The translations under genes and the position numbers were made by a program. Below, piece after piece: positions 6,756 to 13,870 of a stretch of DNA of 18,387 nucleotides; position 1 is the first letter of the stretch, and each line of letters begins with the position of its first letter. The stretch comes from Collinsella sp. (GTDB lineage: Bacteria > Actinomycetota > Coriobacteriia > Coriobacteriales > Coriobacteriaceae). The stretch covers positions 1-18,387 of the forward strand of contig JAUMSH010000015.1 in NCBI GenBank assembly GCA_031292915.1, read 5' to 3'. The notes beneath the pieces were generated by a model, which ran no database searches, was not told the DNA's origin, and saw only the letters and a list, made by a program, of their open reading frames with translations.

Positions 6756-7961
6756 CTACGACAGCGCAATACCGCCAAGCCAGCCCCAACGCACGCCAGA
6801 GCCAGTGCCATAGAAGCTAATAAACGAATCGAGCGACTTAGACGTAATGGCTCCCTCATTGCTCATAACGATGCCGCCGCCAACGTAGATACCCACATGA
6901 CCGTAGATAAGGCCCGGAGCACCCGTGCCGCTGTGCGAGGAATCGGCCACGATCATGCCCACCTGCAGCGCCGAGCGGTCGGAGCTATAGCACCAGGCGT
7001 TAAACATGTCGCACGCATTGCCTCCAAAGTAGCCAACGCCGGCGTTACGGAAGACATTGGTGACCCACGCCGCGCACCAGTTCTGACCCGGCGAAGGCGT
7101 GGAGTAGCACGCGTTGACGACAGCCTGCTGCTTGCCCGAGCCGGCATTCTGCTGCGGAGTTCCGGGCGCGTACGATCCACCACCCGAGCTCGAACCACCC
7201 GAGTAGGAATTGTTCTTGTTCGCGGCAGCCGCGGCAGCGGCAGCCTTCCTAGCGGCCTCCTCAGCCTGGGCGGCAGCGAGGATCTCGGAATCGCGCTGAG
7301 CCATGAGCTCCTTGACGTCGTCGGAAAGACCGTTCAGCACGGTCTGGACTTCTTGCTGCTTGGCCTGCATGTCCTGCATCTGGGCAGTCTGCTGGTCCTT
7401 GAGCTTCTCTAAGTCGGCCTTCTGCGACTCGAGCTCGGTCTTTTGCGCATCGAGCTCTTCCTGGATGGTCTGAATGTCCTCGATGGCGTCGCGGTCGCTC
7501 TTGTTGATCTTCTCAACGTAATGCGCGTTGGCGACGAGTTCCTCAAACGAGCCAGAGGCCAGCAGCAGCGACAGGATGTTCGTGCCGCCGGACTTGTAGC
7601 TGGCGGCCACGCGATCGGAAAGGTCGTTGCGCTTCTTCTTGAGCTCGGCCTTCTTTTCATCGATCTGGGCCTGCGTGTCGTCAATCTTGCCCTGGACATT
7701 CTCGATGTCGTTGAGGGTCTGGGCATTCTTGTTGGCCAGCGCCGCATACTCATTTGCGATGCTGTCGAGCTGGGCCTGAACCTCGTCGAGCTGGGCCTGG
7801 GCGGCATTCAGTTTATCGGTTGTTTCTTTGGAAGCCTCCGCCGCATGGGCGCGAGCGGGCAGGCCAAAAAGAACTGCCGCAGAAGCGGCGCCGAACAGGG
7901 CCTTGAGGGCAGTGCGGCGCGAGAGCTCCTGGGAAAGGATGGAATCGCTGTTTGGTGACAT
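6756..7961 (-). CDS. Secreted coiled-coil cell-wall hydrolase with CHAP/NlpC-P60-like domain
   Basis: A 401-residue exported protein, start ATG 7961 with GGAG 7 nt upstream. The N-terminus has twin arginines (SRRTALK, 14-20), a hydrophobic stretch (about 22-36) and an AHA cleavage site near residue 40, so Tat export is likely though Sec cannot be excluded. Residues about 45-245 form a long coiled coil of the PcsB/CwlO type, with the characteristic non-helical turn SGGTNILSLLLASGSFEELV (124-143). An Ala-rich and then Gly/Ser-rich linker (about 236-268) leads to the catalytic domain. Its likely nucleophile is Cys296 in NWCAAWV, and the likely general base is His355 in GHVGIYVGGG. Family members cleave peptidoglycan stem peptides at the septum. 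The coiled coil suggests control by a membrane partner such as FtsEX, as in relatives; ftsEX is not in the window. Confidence 0.93.
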   Translation of the reverse strand: MSPNSDSILSQELSRRTALKALFGAASAAVLFGLPARAHAAEASKETTDKLNAAQAQLDEVQAQLDSIANEYAALANKNAQTLNDIENVQGKIDDTQAQIDEKKAELKKKRNDLSDRVAASYKSGGTNILSLLLASGSFEELVANAHYVEKINKSDRDAIEDIQTIQEELDAQKTELESQKADLEKLKDQQTAQMQDMQAKQQEVQTVLNGLSDDVKELMAQRDSEILAAAQAEEAARKAAAAAAAANKNNSYSGGSSSGGGSYAPGTPQQNAGSGKQQAVVNACYSTPSPGQNWCAAWVTNVFRNAGVGYFGGNACDMFNAWCYSSDRSALQVGMIVADSSHSGTGAPGLIYGHVGIYVGGGIVMSNEGAITSKSLDSFISFYGTGSGVRWGWLGGIALS

Positions 7962-8005
7962 ATGTACTCCGTTACATGCTTATTTATATGTCGCTCAACT
8001 CATAC

Positions 8006-8033
8006 ATATTAGCGTACATATGGCGCGTCCCAA
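8006..8033 (-). promoter_or_regulatory. Promoter for the cell-wall hydrolase gene
   Basis: On the minus strand TTGGGA (8028-8033) and TAATAT (8006-8011) are separated by 16 bp. The predicted start would leave a leader of about 40 nt. A second AT-rich stretch nearer the gene (TATAAAT) is an alternative -10. Confidence 0.5.
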
Positions 8034-8185
8034 CGATTTCCACGAACGGCAGGAAACTGCAAGGTCGGCGGCTCGTAAGCAAATGCCAAAGATCAGGTTA
8101 TGCGTACGCAAGCTCTTTTATGAGTACGTTAACATCAATCCTCTGGTTTTCCTGCCCCGCCTGTTTTGGGCGCCCCCAGCTGCGC

Positions 8186-8191
8186 TATACT
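8186..8191 (+). promoter_or_regulatory. -10 element (TATACT) of the galE promoter
   Basis: TATACT lies 38 bp upstream of the galE start. The upstream T-rich TGTTTTGG (8162-8169) could supply a weak -35 at about 16 bp spacing. The rest of the 267-bp divergent gap (7962-8228) holds no further structure that I can identify. Confidence 0.55.
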
Positions 8192-8228
8192 CCCCTCAAG
8201 AAGTGTTCCTGATTCGATAGGAGACTAC

Positions 8229-9290
8229 ATGTCCAAAGCACTCGACCCCAAAGACACCTGCGTCCTCGTTACCGGCGGCGCCGGCTTTATCGGCTCGCAC
8301 ACCGTCGTTCAGCTGCTCGAGGGCGGCTACCAGGTTGTCGTCGTCGATGACCTCTCCAACTCCAGCGCCGTTGCCATCGACCGCGTCAAGACCATCGTGG
8401 GCGACGAGGCCGCCAAGAACCTCACCTTCTACGAGGCCAACGTGCTCGACCGCGATGCGATGAATAAGATCTTCGATACCCACCAAATCGACCGCGTCAT
8501 CCACTTCGCCGGCTTTAAGGCCGTTGGCGAGTCGGTGAGCAAGCCCGTCGAGTACTACCACAACAATATCGAGAACACCCTGGTGCTCATCGATGTCATG
8601 CGCAACCACGGTTGTAAGTCCATCATCTTCTCGAGCTCTTCGACCGTCTACGGCGATCCGGACAATCCGCCCGTCACCGAAGAGGACCCCAAGAAGCCCG
8701 CGACCAACCCCTATGGTTGGACCAAGTGGATGATTGAGCAGATCCTCATGGACGTCCACACCGCCGACCCCGAGTGGGACGTCGTGCTGCTCCGTTACTT
8801 CAATCCCATCGGTGCCCATCCGTCGGGCCTGATCGGCGAGGACCCCAAGGGCATCCCCAACAACCTGGTGCCCTACGTCGCCCAGGTCGCCGTCGGTAAG
8901 CTCGAGGCCGTTCAGGTCTTTGGCAACGACTACCCCACCCCCGACGGCACCGGCGTGCGCGACTACATCCACGTGTGCGACCTGGCATCTGGTCACGTTG
9001 CCGCCCTCAACTGGATGAACGGCAAGACCGGCGTCGAGATCTTTAACCTGGGCACCGGCACCGGCACCTCGGTACTCGAGGTCGTCGCCGCCTTCTCCAA
9101 GGCCTGCGGCAAGGAGCTGCCCTACGTGATTCGCGAGCGCCGTGCCGGCGATATCGCCGCCAACTGGTGCGATGCCTCCAAGGCCGAACGCATGATGGGC
9201 TGGAAGGCCCAGTACGACATCGCGGACATGTGCCGCGACAGCTGGAATTGGCAGAGCCATAACCCCAACGGCTTCGCCGACGCCGAGTAG
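8229..9290 (+). CDS. galE: UDP-glucose 4-epimerase (GalE)
   Basis: GalE interconverts UDP-glucose and UDP-galactose using tightly bound NAD+, linking galactose use and cell-envelope glycan synthesis. The 353-residue protein starts at ATG 8229 after AGGAGA; an upstream in-frame start lies before the promoter. The Rossmann motif GGAGFIGSH is at 16-24. The catalytic Ser137 lies in FSSSSTVYG (134-142), and the Tyr-x-x-x-Lys pair is Tyr162 and Lys166 in YGWTK. Later family signatures RYFNPIGAHPSG and GTGVRDYIHVCDLA are intact. Length matches the bacterial enzyme (about 340). No galK or galT lies nearby, so it may serve UDP-galactose supply rather than galactose breakdown. It is a single-gene transcript with a strong terminator. 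Confidence 0.98.
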   Translation: MSKALDPKDTCVLVTGGAGFIGSHTVVQLLEGGYQVVVVDDLSNSSAVAIDRVKTIVGDEAAKNLTFYEANVLDRDAMNKIFDTHQIDRVIHFAGFKAVGESVSKPVEYYHNNIENTLVLIDVMRNHGCKSIIFSSSSTVYGDPDNPPVTEEDPKKPATNPYGWTKWMIEQILMDVHTADPEWDVVLLRYFNPIGAHPSGLIGEDPKGIPNNLVPYVAQVAVGKLEAVQVFGNDYPTPDGTGVRDYIHVCDLASGHVAALNWMNGKTGVEIFNLGTGTGTSVLEVVAAFSKACGKELPYVIRERRAGDIAANWCDASKAERMMGWKAQYDIADMCRDSWNWQSHNPNGFADAE

Positions 9291-9312
9291 ATAAAACCTA
9301 CATAGCGTTCTT

Positions 9313-9347
9313 GCCCCGGTCTCACGATGTGAGACCGGGGCTTTTTT
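9313..9347 (+). terminator. Strong intrinsic terminator after galE
   Basis: A 13-bp perfect stem (9313-9325 with 9329-9341) and 3-nt loop are followed directly by TTTTTT. It ends 57 bp after the galE stop. Confidence 0.95.
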
Positions 9348-9399
9348 CATGGCGCGTAACCATTTACCGAAAATGGGCCAACTTTTTTATCTTGCCCGT

Positions 9400-9418
9400 A
9401 CATGTTTAAACAACATGT
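9400..9418 (+). promoter_or_regulatory. Operator candidate upstream of malQ, ACATGTTTAAACAACATGT
   Basis: A 7-bp perfect inverted repeat (ACATGTT/AACATGT) with a 5-bp spacer ends 2 bp before the malQ -10 element, filling the -35 and spacer region. A repressor bound here would block RNA polymerase. A closely matching site occurs in the promoter of the ABC importer at 18339-18357. Confidence 0.6.
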
Positions 9419-9420
9419 TC

Positions 9421-9426
9421 TACAAT
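9421..9426 (+). promoter_or_regulatory. -10 element (TACAAT) of the malQ-glgP promoter
   Basis: TACAAT matches five of six consensus bases. The -35 region (GTACAT at 17 bp) is poor. The implied leader is about 80 nt before the malQ start; it shows no recognisable riboswitch. Confidence 0.55.
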
Positions 9427-9511
9427 AGATGTATCGAATCAGAACACCGGGAGCGGACTGCTCTTCCATCGGCAGGCTGACCCCACAACAAGAAGGTTGG
9501 TGAGCGCATTC

Positions 9512-11017
9512 ATGGAGCGTGCAAGCGGTGTCCTCATGCCTGTCTCATCTCTGCCAGGACCATACGGAATCGGCGGCTTTGGCTGGAATGCCTACGACTT
9601 TGTCGATTTTCTTGCCTCGTGCAAACAACATTACTGGCAGATTCTGCCCCTTACGACGACGAGCTATGGCGACTCGCCCTATCAGTCGTTCTCGGCCCGT
9701 GCGGGCAACCCCAATTTCATCGACTTTGCCGAGCTTATCGAGGCCGGCTATCTGGAGCAGTGCGATATCGACGGCGTGTACCTGGGCTCCGACCCCAGCA
9801 ATGTCGACTATGGTGCCATCTTTGGTGGCCGTCGTCAGATTCTCGACCGCGCCGCCGAGCGCTTTGCCGCCGACAAGCCGGCCGACTTCGACGGCTTTGT
9901 CCAAACCAACGAAGACTGGCTCATCCCCTACTGCGAGTTCATGACCGTCAAGGAGGAGTGCGGTCTCAAGGCATTTTGGGAGTGGCCCGAGGAACTCCGT
10001 ACCCGCGGTGAGGCTTCTGCCAAGGTCTGCGCCGCCCATCCCGCGCGCATGCTCTACCACCAGATGACGCAGTACTTCTTCGATCGTCAGTGGAGTCGCC
10101 TCAAGGCCTATGCCAACGAGCGCGACATCCTCATCATCGGCGACCTGCCCATCTATGTCTCGCGCGACTCCGTCGAGATGTGGGCCACGCCCGAGCTCTT
10201 TAAAATCGACGCCGCCGGCAATCCCGTAAGTGTCGCCGGCACGCCGCCCGACCAGTTCTCGGCCACCGGCCAGTACTGGGGAAATCCCATCTACGACTGG
10301 GACGCCATGGAAGCCGACGGTTTCTCCTGGTGGGAGGGCCGCATCCGCGCCGCCCTCGACATGTACGATATCATCCGCCTGGATCACTTCCGCGGCTTCG
10401 AGGCCTATTGGGAGGTGCCGTTCTCCTCACCCGATTCGTCCTACGGTTCGTGGACGCAGGGCCCAGGCCTCAAGTTCTTTAAGACGCTCGAGGAAAAGCT
10501 CGGCACGCTGCCCATCATCGCCGAAGACCTGGGCTTCCTCACCCCCGGCGTCATCGACATGCGCGACAACTCGGGCTTCCCCGGCATGAAAATCTTGCAG
10601 TTCGCCTTTGAGGGCACCAACTCGTACTACCTGCCGCACAACTACATTGCCAACACCGTCGCCTATGTGGGCACACACGACAACGAGACGGCGCGCGGTT
10701 GGTTTGAGGGAACGGCCACCCCGCGTCAGCGCGAGCAGACGGCCCTGTACACCCACCAGCAGGCAGGCGAGCCCATGGCCGATGCACTCAACCGCACCAT
10801 CGCCGCCAGCGTGAGCGATACCTGTATCTACACCATGCAAGACCTGCTCAACCTGGGCAACGAGGCACGCATCAACACCCCCGCCACCCTGGGCGGCAAC
10901 TGGACCTGGCGCATGCTCGATGGTGCCATCACCCGCGAGCTCGAGCACAAACTCACCGACTGGACCGAAACCTACTTCCGCATCCCGTCGGAAGCCGAAA
11001 TTGAGCTTCCCCAATAG
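9512..11017 (+). CDS. malQ: 4-alpha-glucanotransferase (amylomaltase, GH77)
   Basis: MalQ moves alpha-1,4-glucan segments between maltodextrins, releasing glucose and building longer chains that phosphorylase can use. The protein has 501 residues, the compact bacterial/plant DPE1-like length. ATG 9512 is chosen because family members begin close to the conserved SGVLMPVSSLPGPYGIG segment; GTG/TTG starts up to five codons earlier are possible, since AGAAGG lies just before them. GH77 signatures are complete: PPDQFSATGQYWGNPIYDW (246-263), the nucleophile Asp291 in IRLDHFRGF, the acid/base Glu338 in IIAEDLG, and Asp390 in GTHDNETARGW. It is first in a likely two-gene operon with glgP, behind a promoter carrying a palindromic operator. 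A terminator-like hairpin after its stop may reduce read-through to glgP. Confidence 0.97.
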   Translation: MERASGVLMPVSSLPGPYGIGGFGWNAYDFVDFLASCKQHYWQILPLTTTSYGDSPYQSFSARAGNPNFIDFAELIEAGYLEQCDIDGVYLGSDPSNVDYGAIFGGRRQILDRAAERFAADKPADFDGFVQTNEDWLIPYCEFMTVKEECGLKAFWEWPEELRTRGEASAKVCAAHPARMLYHQMTQYFFDRQWSRLKAYANERDILIIGDLPIYVSRDSVEMWATPELFKIDAAGNPVSVAGTPPDQFSATGQYWGNPIYDWDAMEADGFSWWEGRIRAALDMYDIIRLDHFRGFEAYWEVPFSSPDSSYGSWTQGPGLKFFKTLEEKLGTLPIIAEDLGFLTPGVIDMRDNSGFPGMKILQFAFEGTNSYYLPHNYIANTVAYVGTHDNETARGWFEGTATPRQREQTALYTHQQAGEPMADALNRTIAASVSDTCIYTMQDLLNLGNEARINTPATLGGNWTWRMLDGAITRELEHKLTDWTETYFRIPSEAEIELPQ

Positions 11018-11065
11018 GAGCCACCGCACCCGACCCCATTCCATCGTGCGGACGCGTCCGTTTTC

Positions 11066-11106
11066 CCCGCGCGAGGCCACTCCAATCCCTCGCGCGGGCT
11101 TCTTTT
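11066..11106 (+). terminator. Intercistronic terminator-like hairpin between malQ and glgP
   Basis: An 11-bp perfect G/C-rich stem (11066-11076 with 11088-11098) with an 11-nt loop is followed by CTTCTTTT. The interrupted T-run suggests partial termination. I could not find a clear separate promoter for glgP in the 128-bp gap. Confidence 0.7.
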
Positions 11107-11145
11107 GAATTTCTGACATGTAATCAACCCATCACAGGAGGAAAC

Positions 11146-13413
11146 ATGCCCCGTATCAATCTTGCGGATCTTGCCGAGCAGTCCTTTGGCACCTCGCTCG
11201 AGCAGCTCGATGACCGTCGTATTTATAAGCTGCTGGCCAAGCTCGTGCAGGAGCGCTCTGCCGCCTGTCCTCTCAACAACGGCAAGAAAAAGCTCTACTA
11301 CATCTCTGCCGAGTTTTTGATCGGCAAGCTGCTCATCAACAATATGATCGACCTTGGCATCTATGACGAGGTTAAGGACCAGCTCACCGCCGCGGGCCAC
11401 GACCTCAACAAGATCGAGGAGTTCGAGGTCGAACCGTCGCTCGGCAACGGCGGCCTGGGCCGTCTGGCCGCATGCTTCTTGGATTCCATCGCCACGCTGG
11501 GCCTTACCGGCGACGGCGTGGGCCTCAACTACCATTACGGCCTGTTCCGCCAGCGCTTTATCGACAACCAGCAGAAGGCCGTCCCCGACGAGTGGCTTGG
11601 CGAGCAAGACATCCTGATCGACGATGACCGCTCCTACACCGTCGAGTTCGGTGATTTTGCCGTTACTTCCAAGCTCGTCAACATCGATGTGCCCGGTTAT
11701 GGCCAGCCCACCAAGAACCGCCTGCGCCTGTTCGACCTGGCAAGTGTCGACGACGGTCTGGTCCCCGGCAGCTCCATCGACTTCGACAAGACCGAGATCG
11801 CCAAGAACCTCACCTTGTTCCTCTATCCGGATGATTCCGACGAGCAGGGCCGCCTGCTTCGCATCTACCAGGAATACTTCATGGTGAGCAACGCCACCCA
11901 GCTCCTGATCGACGAGGCCATCGAGCGCGGCAGCAACTTGCACGACCTGGCCGACTACGCCGTAGTCCAGATCAATGACACGCACCCCACCATGGTCATC
12001 CCCGAGCTCATTCGCTTGCTCACCACCGAGCATGGCATCGAGTTTGACGAGGCCGTGACCATCGTGCGCTCCATGGTCGCCTACACTAACCACACGATTC
12101 TTGCCGAGGCGCTCGAGAAGTGGCCGCTCACCAGCCTGCAGAAGGTCTCGCCCGCCATCGCCGACATTATCGTCAAGCTCGACGAGGTCGCCAAGGCCGA
12201 GCACGACGACCCGCGTGTCGCCATCATCGACGAGTACGACACCGTCCACATGGCCCACATGGACATCCACTTTGGCTTCTCCATCAACGGCGTCGCCGCA
12301 CTCCACACCAAGATCCTGGAGGACACCGAGCTTCATCCGTTCTACGAGATCTACCCCGAGAAGTTCTCCAACAAGACCAACGGCATCACCTTCCGCCGCT
12401 GGATCCAGGGAGCCAACCCCGCGCTCGCCAACCTGCTCGACGATGTGATCGGCACAGACTGGCGCAGCACCGGCGATCTGAGCAAACTCGCCAAGTTCGC
12501 CGACGACAAAGATGTTCTTGAGCGCCTGGCTGCCACCAAGACCGAGGCCAAGGCCATCATGCGCCAGTTCATGGCGCTCGAGCAGGGTGTGACCATTCCC
12601 TCCAACGCCATCATCGATGTTCAGGTCAAGCGTATCCACGAGTACAAGCGCCAGCAGATGCTCGCGCTCTACATCATCTGGAAGTATCTCGACATCAAAA
12701 ACGGCAATAAGCCTAAGCACCCCGTCACCATCATCTTTGGCGGCAAGGCAGCGCCTGCCTATACCATCGCTCAGGACATCATCCACCTAATCCTGACGCT
12801 GTCCCAGTGGATAGCCAACGACCCCGACGTGGCCCCTTACCTGCAGGTTGTCATGATTGAGAACTACAACGTCACCGCCGCCGAGCGCGTGATTCCCGCT
12901 GCCGACATCTCCGAGCAGATCAGCCTGGCCTCCAAGGAGGCGAGCGGCACCTCCAACATGAAGTTCATGCTCAACGGCGCCCTGACCCTGTGCACGCTCG
13001 ACGGTGCCAACGTGGAGATTGCTGAGCTCGTGGGCGACGAGAACATCTATACCTTTGGCGCCTCGTCCAAACAGGTCGAGCAGCTCTACGCCGACGGCAC
13101 CTACAACGCCGGCGCGCTCTACCGCAAGCCCGGCATCAAACTGCTGGTGGACTTCATCACCAACCCCGCCTTTATGGCGACCGGCAACGCGGAGCGCCTG
13201 CAGCGTCTGCACGACGACATCAAGGGCAAGGACTGGTTTATGGCCCTGCTCGACATTGAGGAGTACATCCAGACCAAGGAGCGCGTGCTGGCCGACTACG
13301 AGGACCAGGATGCCTGGATGCGCAAGGCGCTGATCAACATCGCCAACGCCGGCGCCTTCTCGTCCGACCGTACGATCTCCCAGTACAACGACGAGATTTG
13401 GCACCTGGACTAA
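11146..13413 (+). CDS. glgP: Glycogen/maltodextrin phosphorylase (GT35)
   Basis: This enzyme phosphorolyses the non-reducing end of alpha-1,4-glucans to glucose-1-phosphate, using pyridoxal phosphate. The start at 11146 follows an ideal AGGAGG 4 nt upstream. The 755 residues are slightly shorter than the 790-840 of typical GT35 enzymes, because the N-terminus lacks the regulatory extension of the animal enzyme. Conserved segments include YYISAEFLIGKLL (51-63), EPSLGNGGLGRLAACFLDS (96-114), INDTHP (276-281), KRIHEYKRQ (495-503) and SGTSNMKFMLNGA (600-612). Lys606 is the expected pyridoxal-phosphate lysine. Sequence alone does not separate glycogen from maltodextrin preference; partnership with MalQ favours maltodextrin. 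A strong terminator ends the unit. Confidence 0.97.
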   Translation: MPRINLADLAEQSFGTSLEQLDDRRIYKLLAKLVQERSAACPLNNGKKKLYYISAEFLIGKLLINNMIDLGIYDEVKDQLTAAGHDLNKIEEFEVEPSLGNGGLGRLAACFLDSIATLGLTGDGVGLNYHYGLFRQRFIDNQQKAVPDEWLGEQDILIDDDRSYTVEFGDFAVTSKLVNIDVPGYGQPTKNRLRLFDLASVDDGLVPGSSIDFDKTEIAKNLTLFLYPDDSDEQGRLLRIYQEYFMVSNATQLLIDEAIERGSNLHDLADYAVVQINDTHPTMVIPELIRLLTTEHGIEFDEAVTIVRSMVAYTNHTILAEALEKWPLTSLQKVSPAIADIIVKLDEVAKAEHDDPRVAIIDEYDTVHMAHMDIHFGFSINGVAALHTKILEDTELHPFYEIYPEKFSNKTNGITFRRWIQGANPALANLLDDVIGTDWRSTGDLSKLAKFADDKDVLERLAATKTEAKAIMRQFMALEQGVTIPSNAIIDVQVKRIHEYKRQQMLALYIIWKYLDIKNGNKPKHPVTIIFGGKAAPAYTIAQDIIHLILTLSQWIANDPDVAPYLQVVMIENYNVTAAERVIPAADISEQISLASKEASGTSNMKFMLNGALTLCTLDGANVEIAELVGDENIYTFGASSKQVEQLYADGTYNAGALYRKPGIKLLVDFITNPAFMATGNAERLQRLHDDIKGKDWFMALLDIEEYIQTKERVLADYEDQDAWMRKALINIANAGAFSSDRTISQYNDEIWHLD

Positions 13414-13441
13414 CCCATTCCCCTTACCATCCTCTTGAGGA

Positions 13442-13473
13442 ACGGAGTCGTGGCAACACGGCTCCGTTTTTTT
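13442..13473 (+). terminator. Intrinsic terminator after glgP
   Basis: An 11-bp stem (13442-13452 with 13457-13467, one G-U) and GCAA loop run into seven T residues. It ends the malQ-glgP unit. Confidence 0.95.
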
Positions 13474-13519
13474 GTGCCCGTGCGTTGCCCCTGTGAGCCG
13501 CCTCGACTAAATCGTCTCA

Positions 13520-13725
13520 ATCTGTAACACCTATTCGGCCAAAACGGTCCTACCTGCTACAGATCAAGACAAACCGGTTCTTTCCCTAGGGTTTATCTCA
13601 ATCTGTAACATCTAACGTCCGAAATCAGTCCTTCGTGTTACAGATCGAAACGGAAGGACAGGCGGCTCAACTCAATCTCGTTCTGTAGCATCTAAACCCA
13701 ATTCGAACCTCTACCTGTTACAGAT
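13520..13725. repeat. Array of three inverted-repeat units with 80-81-bp period
   Basis: Each unit has a left arm ATCTGTAACA and a right arm TGTTACAGAT, which are reverse complements. The units lie at 13520-13564, 13601-13645 and 13681-13725. All three are exactly 45 bp long with a 25-bp interior, and their starts are 81 and 80 bp apart. Unit 1's right arm and unit 3's left arm each carry small changes (TGCTACAGAT; TTCTGTAGCA). The interiors are related but diverged (YCTA at the start, CCT near the end). Units 1 and 3 are followed by CAAGACAAAC, and units 1 and 2 are preceded by TCTCA. No open reading frame spans it. The neighbouring non-coding stretches 13474-13519, 13726-13756 and 13803-13870 show nothing else recognisable. 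Confidence 0.85.
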
Positions 13726-13756
13726 CAAGACAAACGACCGACCAGACAACCCCGTC

Positions 13757-13802
13757 ATAAAGAAAGGCTCCCCTCTCGCCCAGTGGACGGGAGGGGAGCC
13801 TT
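13757..13802 (-). terminator. Terminator of the ABC importer operon
   Basis: A 12-bp perfect stem (13764-13775 with 13791-13802) is followed on the minus strand by TTTCTTTAT. It lies 68 bp past the ATPase stop and faces the glgP terminator across the repeat array. Confidence 0.88.
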
Positions 13803-13870
13803 ATATGTGACCACGGCAAAAGGATGGCAAAGCCGCAGTCGCCCAAAAGGAGGGCCTGATTGGATCGGGC

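Noticed and set aside
9427..9511. Riboswitch in the malQ leader
   Set aside because: Only weak 4-5-bp pairings were found, with no recognisable aptamer or terminator.
10972..12786. 604-codon open frame on the minus strand across glgP
   Set aside because: It is antisense to a complete, conserved phosphorylase and its translation is low-complexity Val/Asp/Leu typical of a shadow frame.
13520..13725. CRISPR array
   Set aside because: Units are inverted repeats with 25-bp related interiors and an 80-bp period, not short direct repeats with unique spacers, and no cas gene is present.
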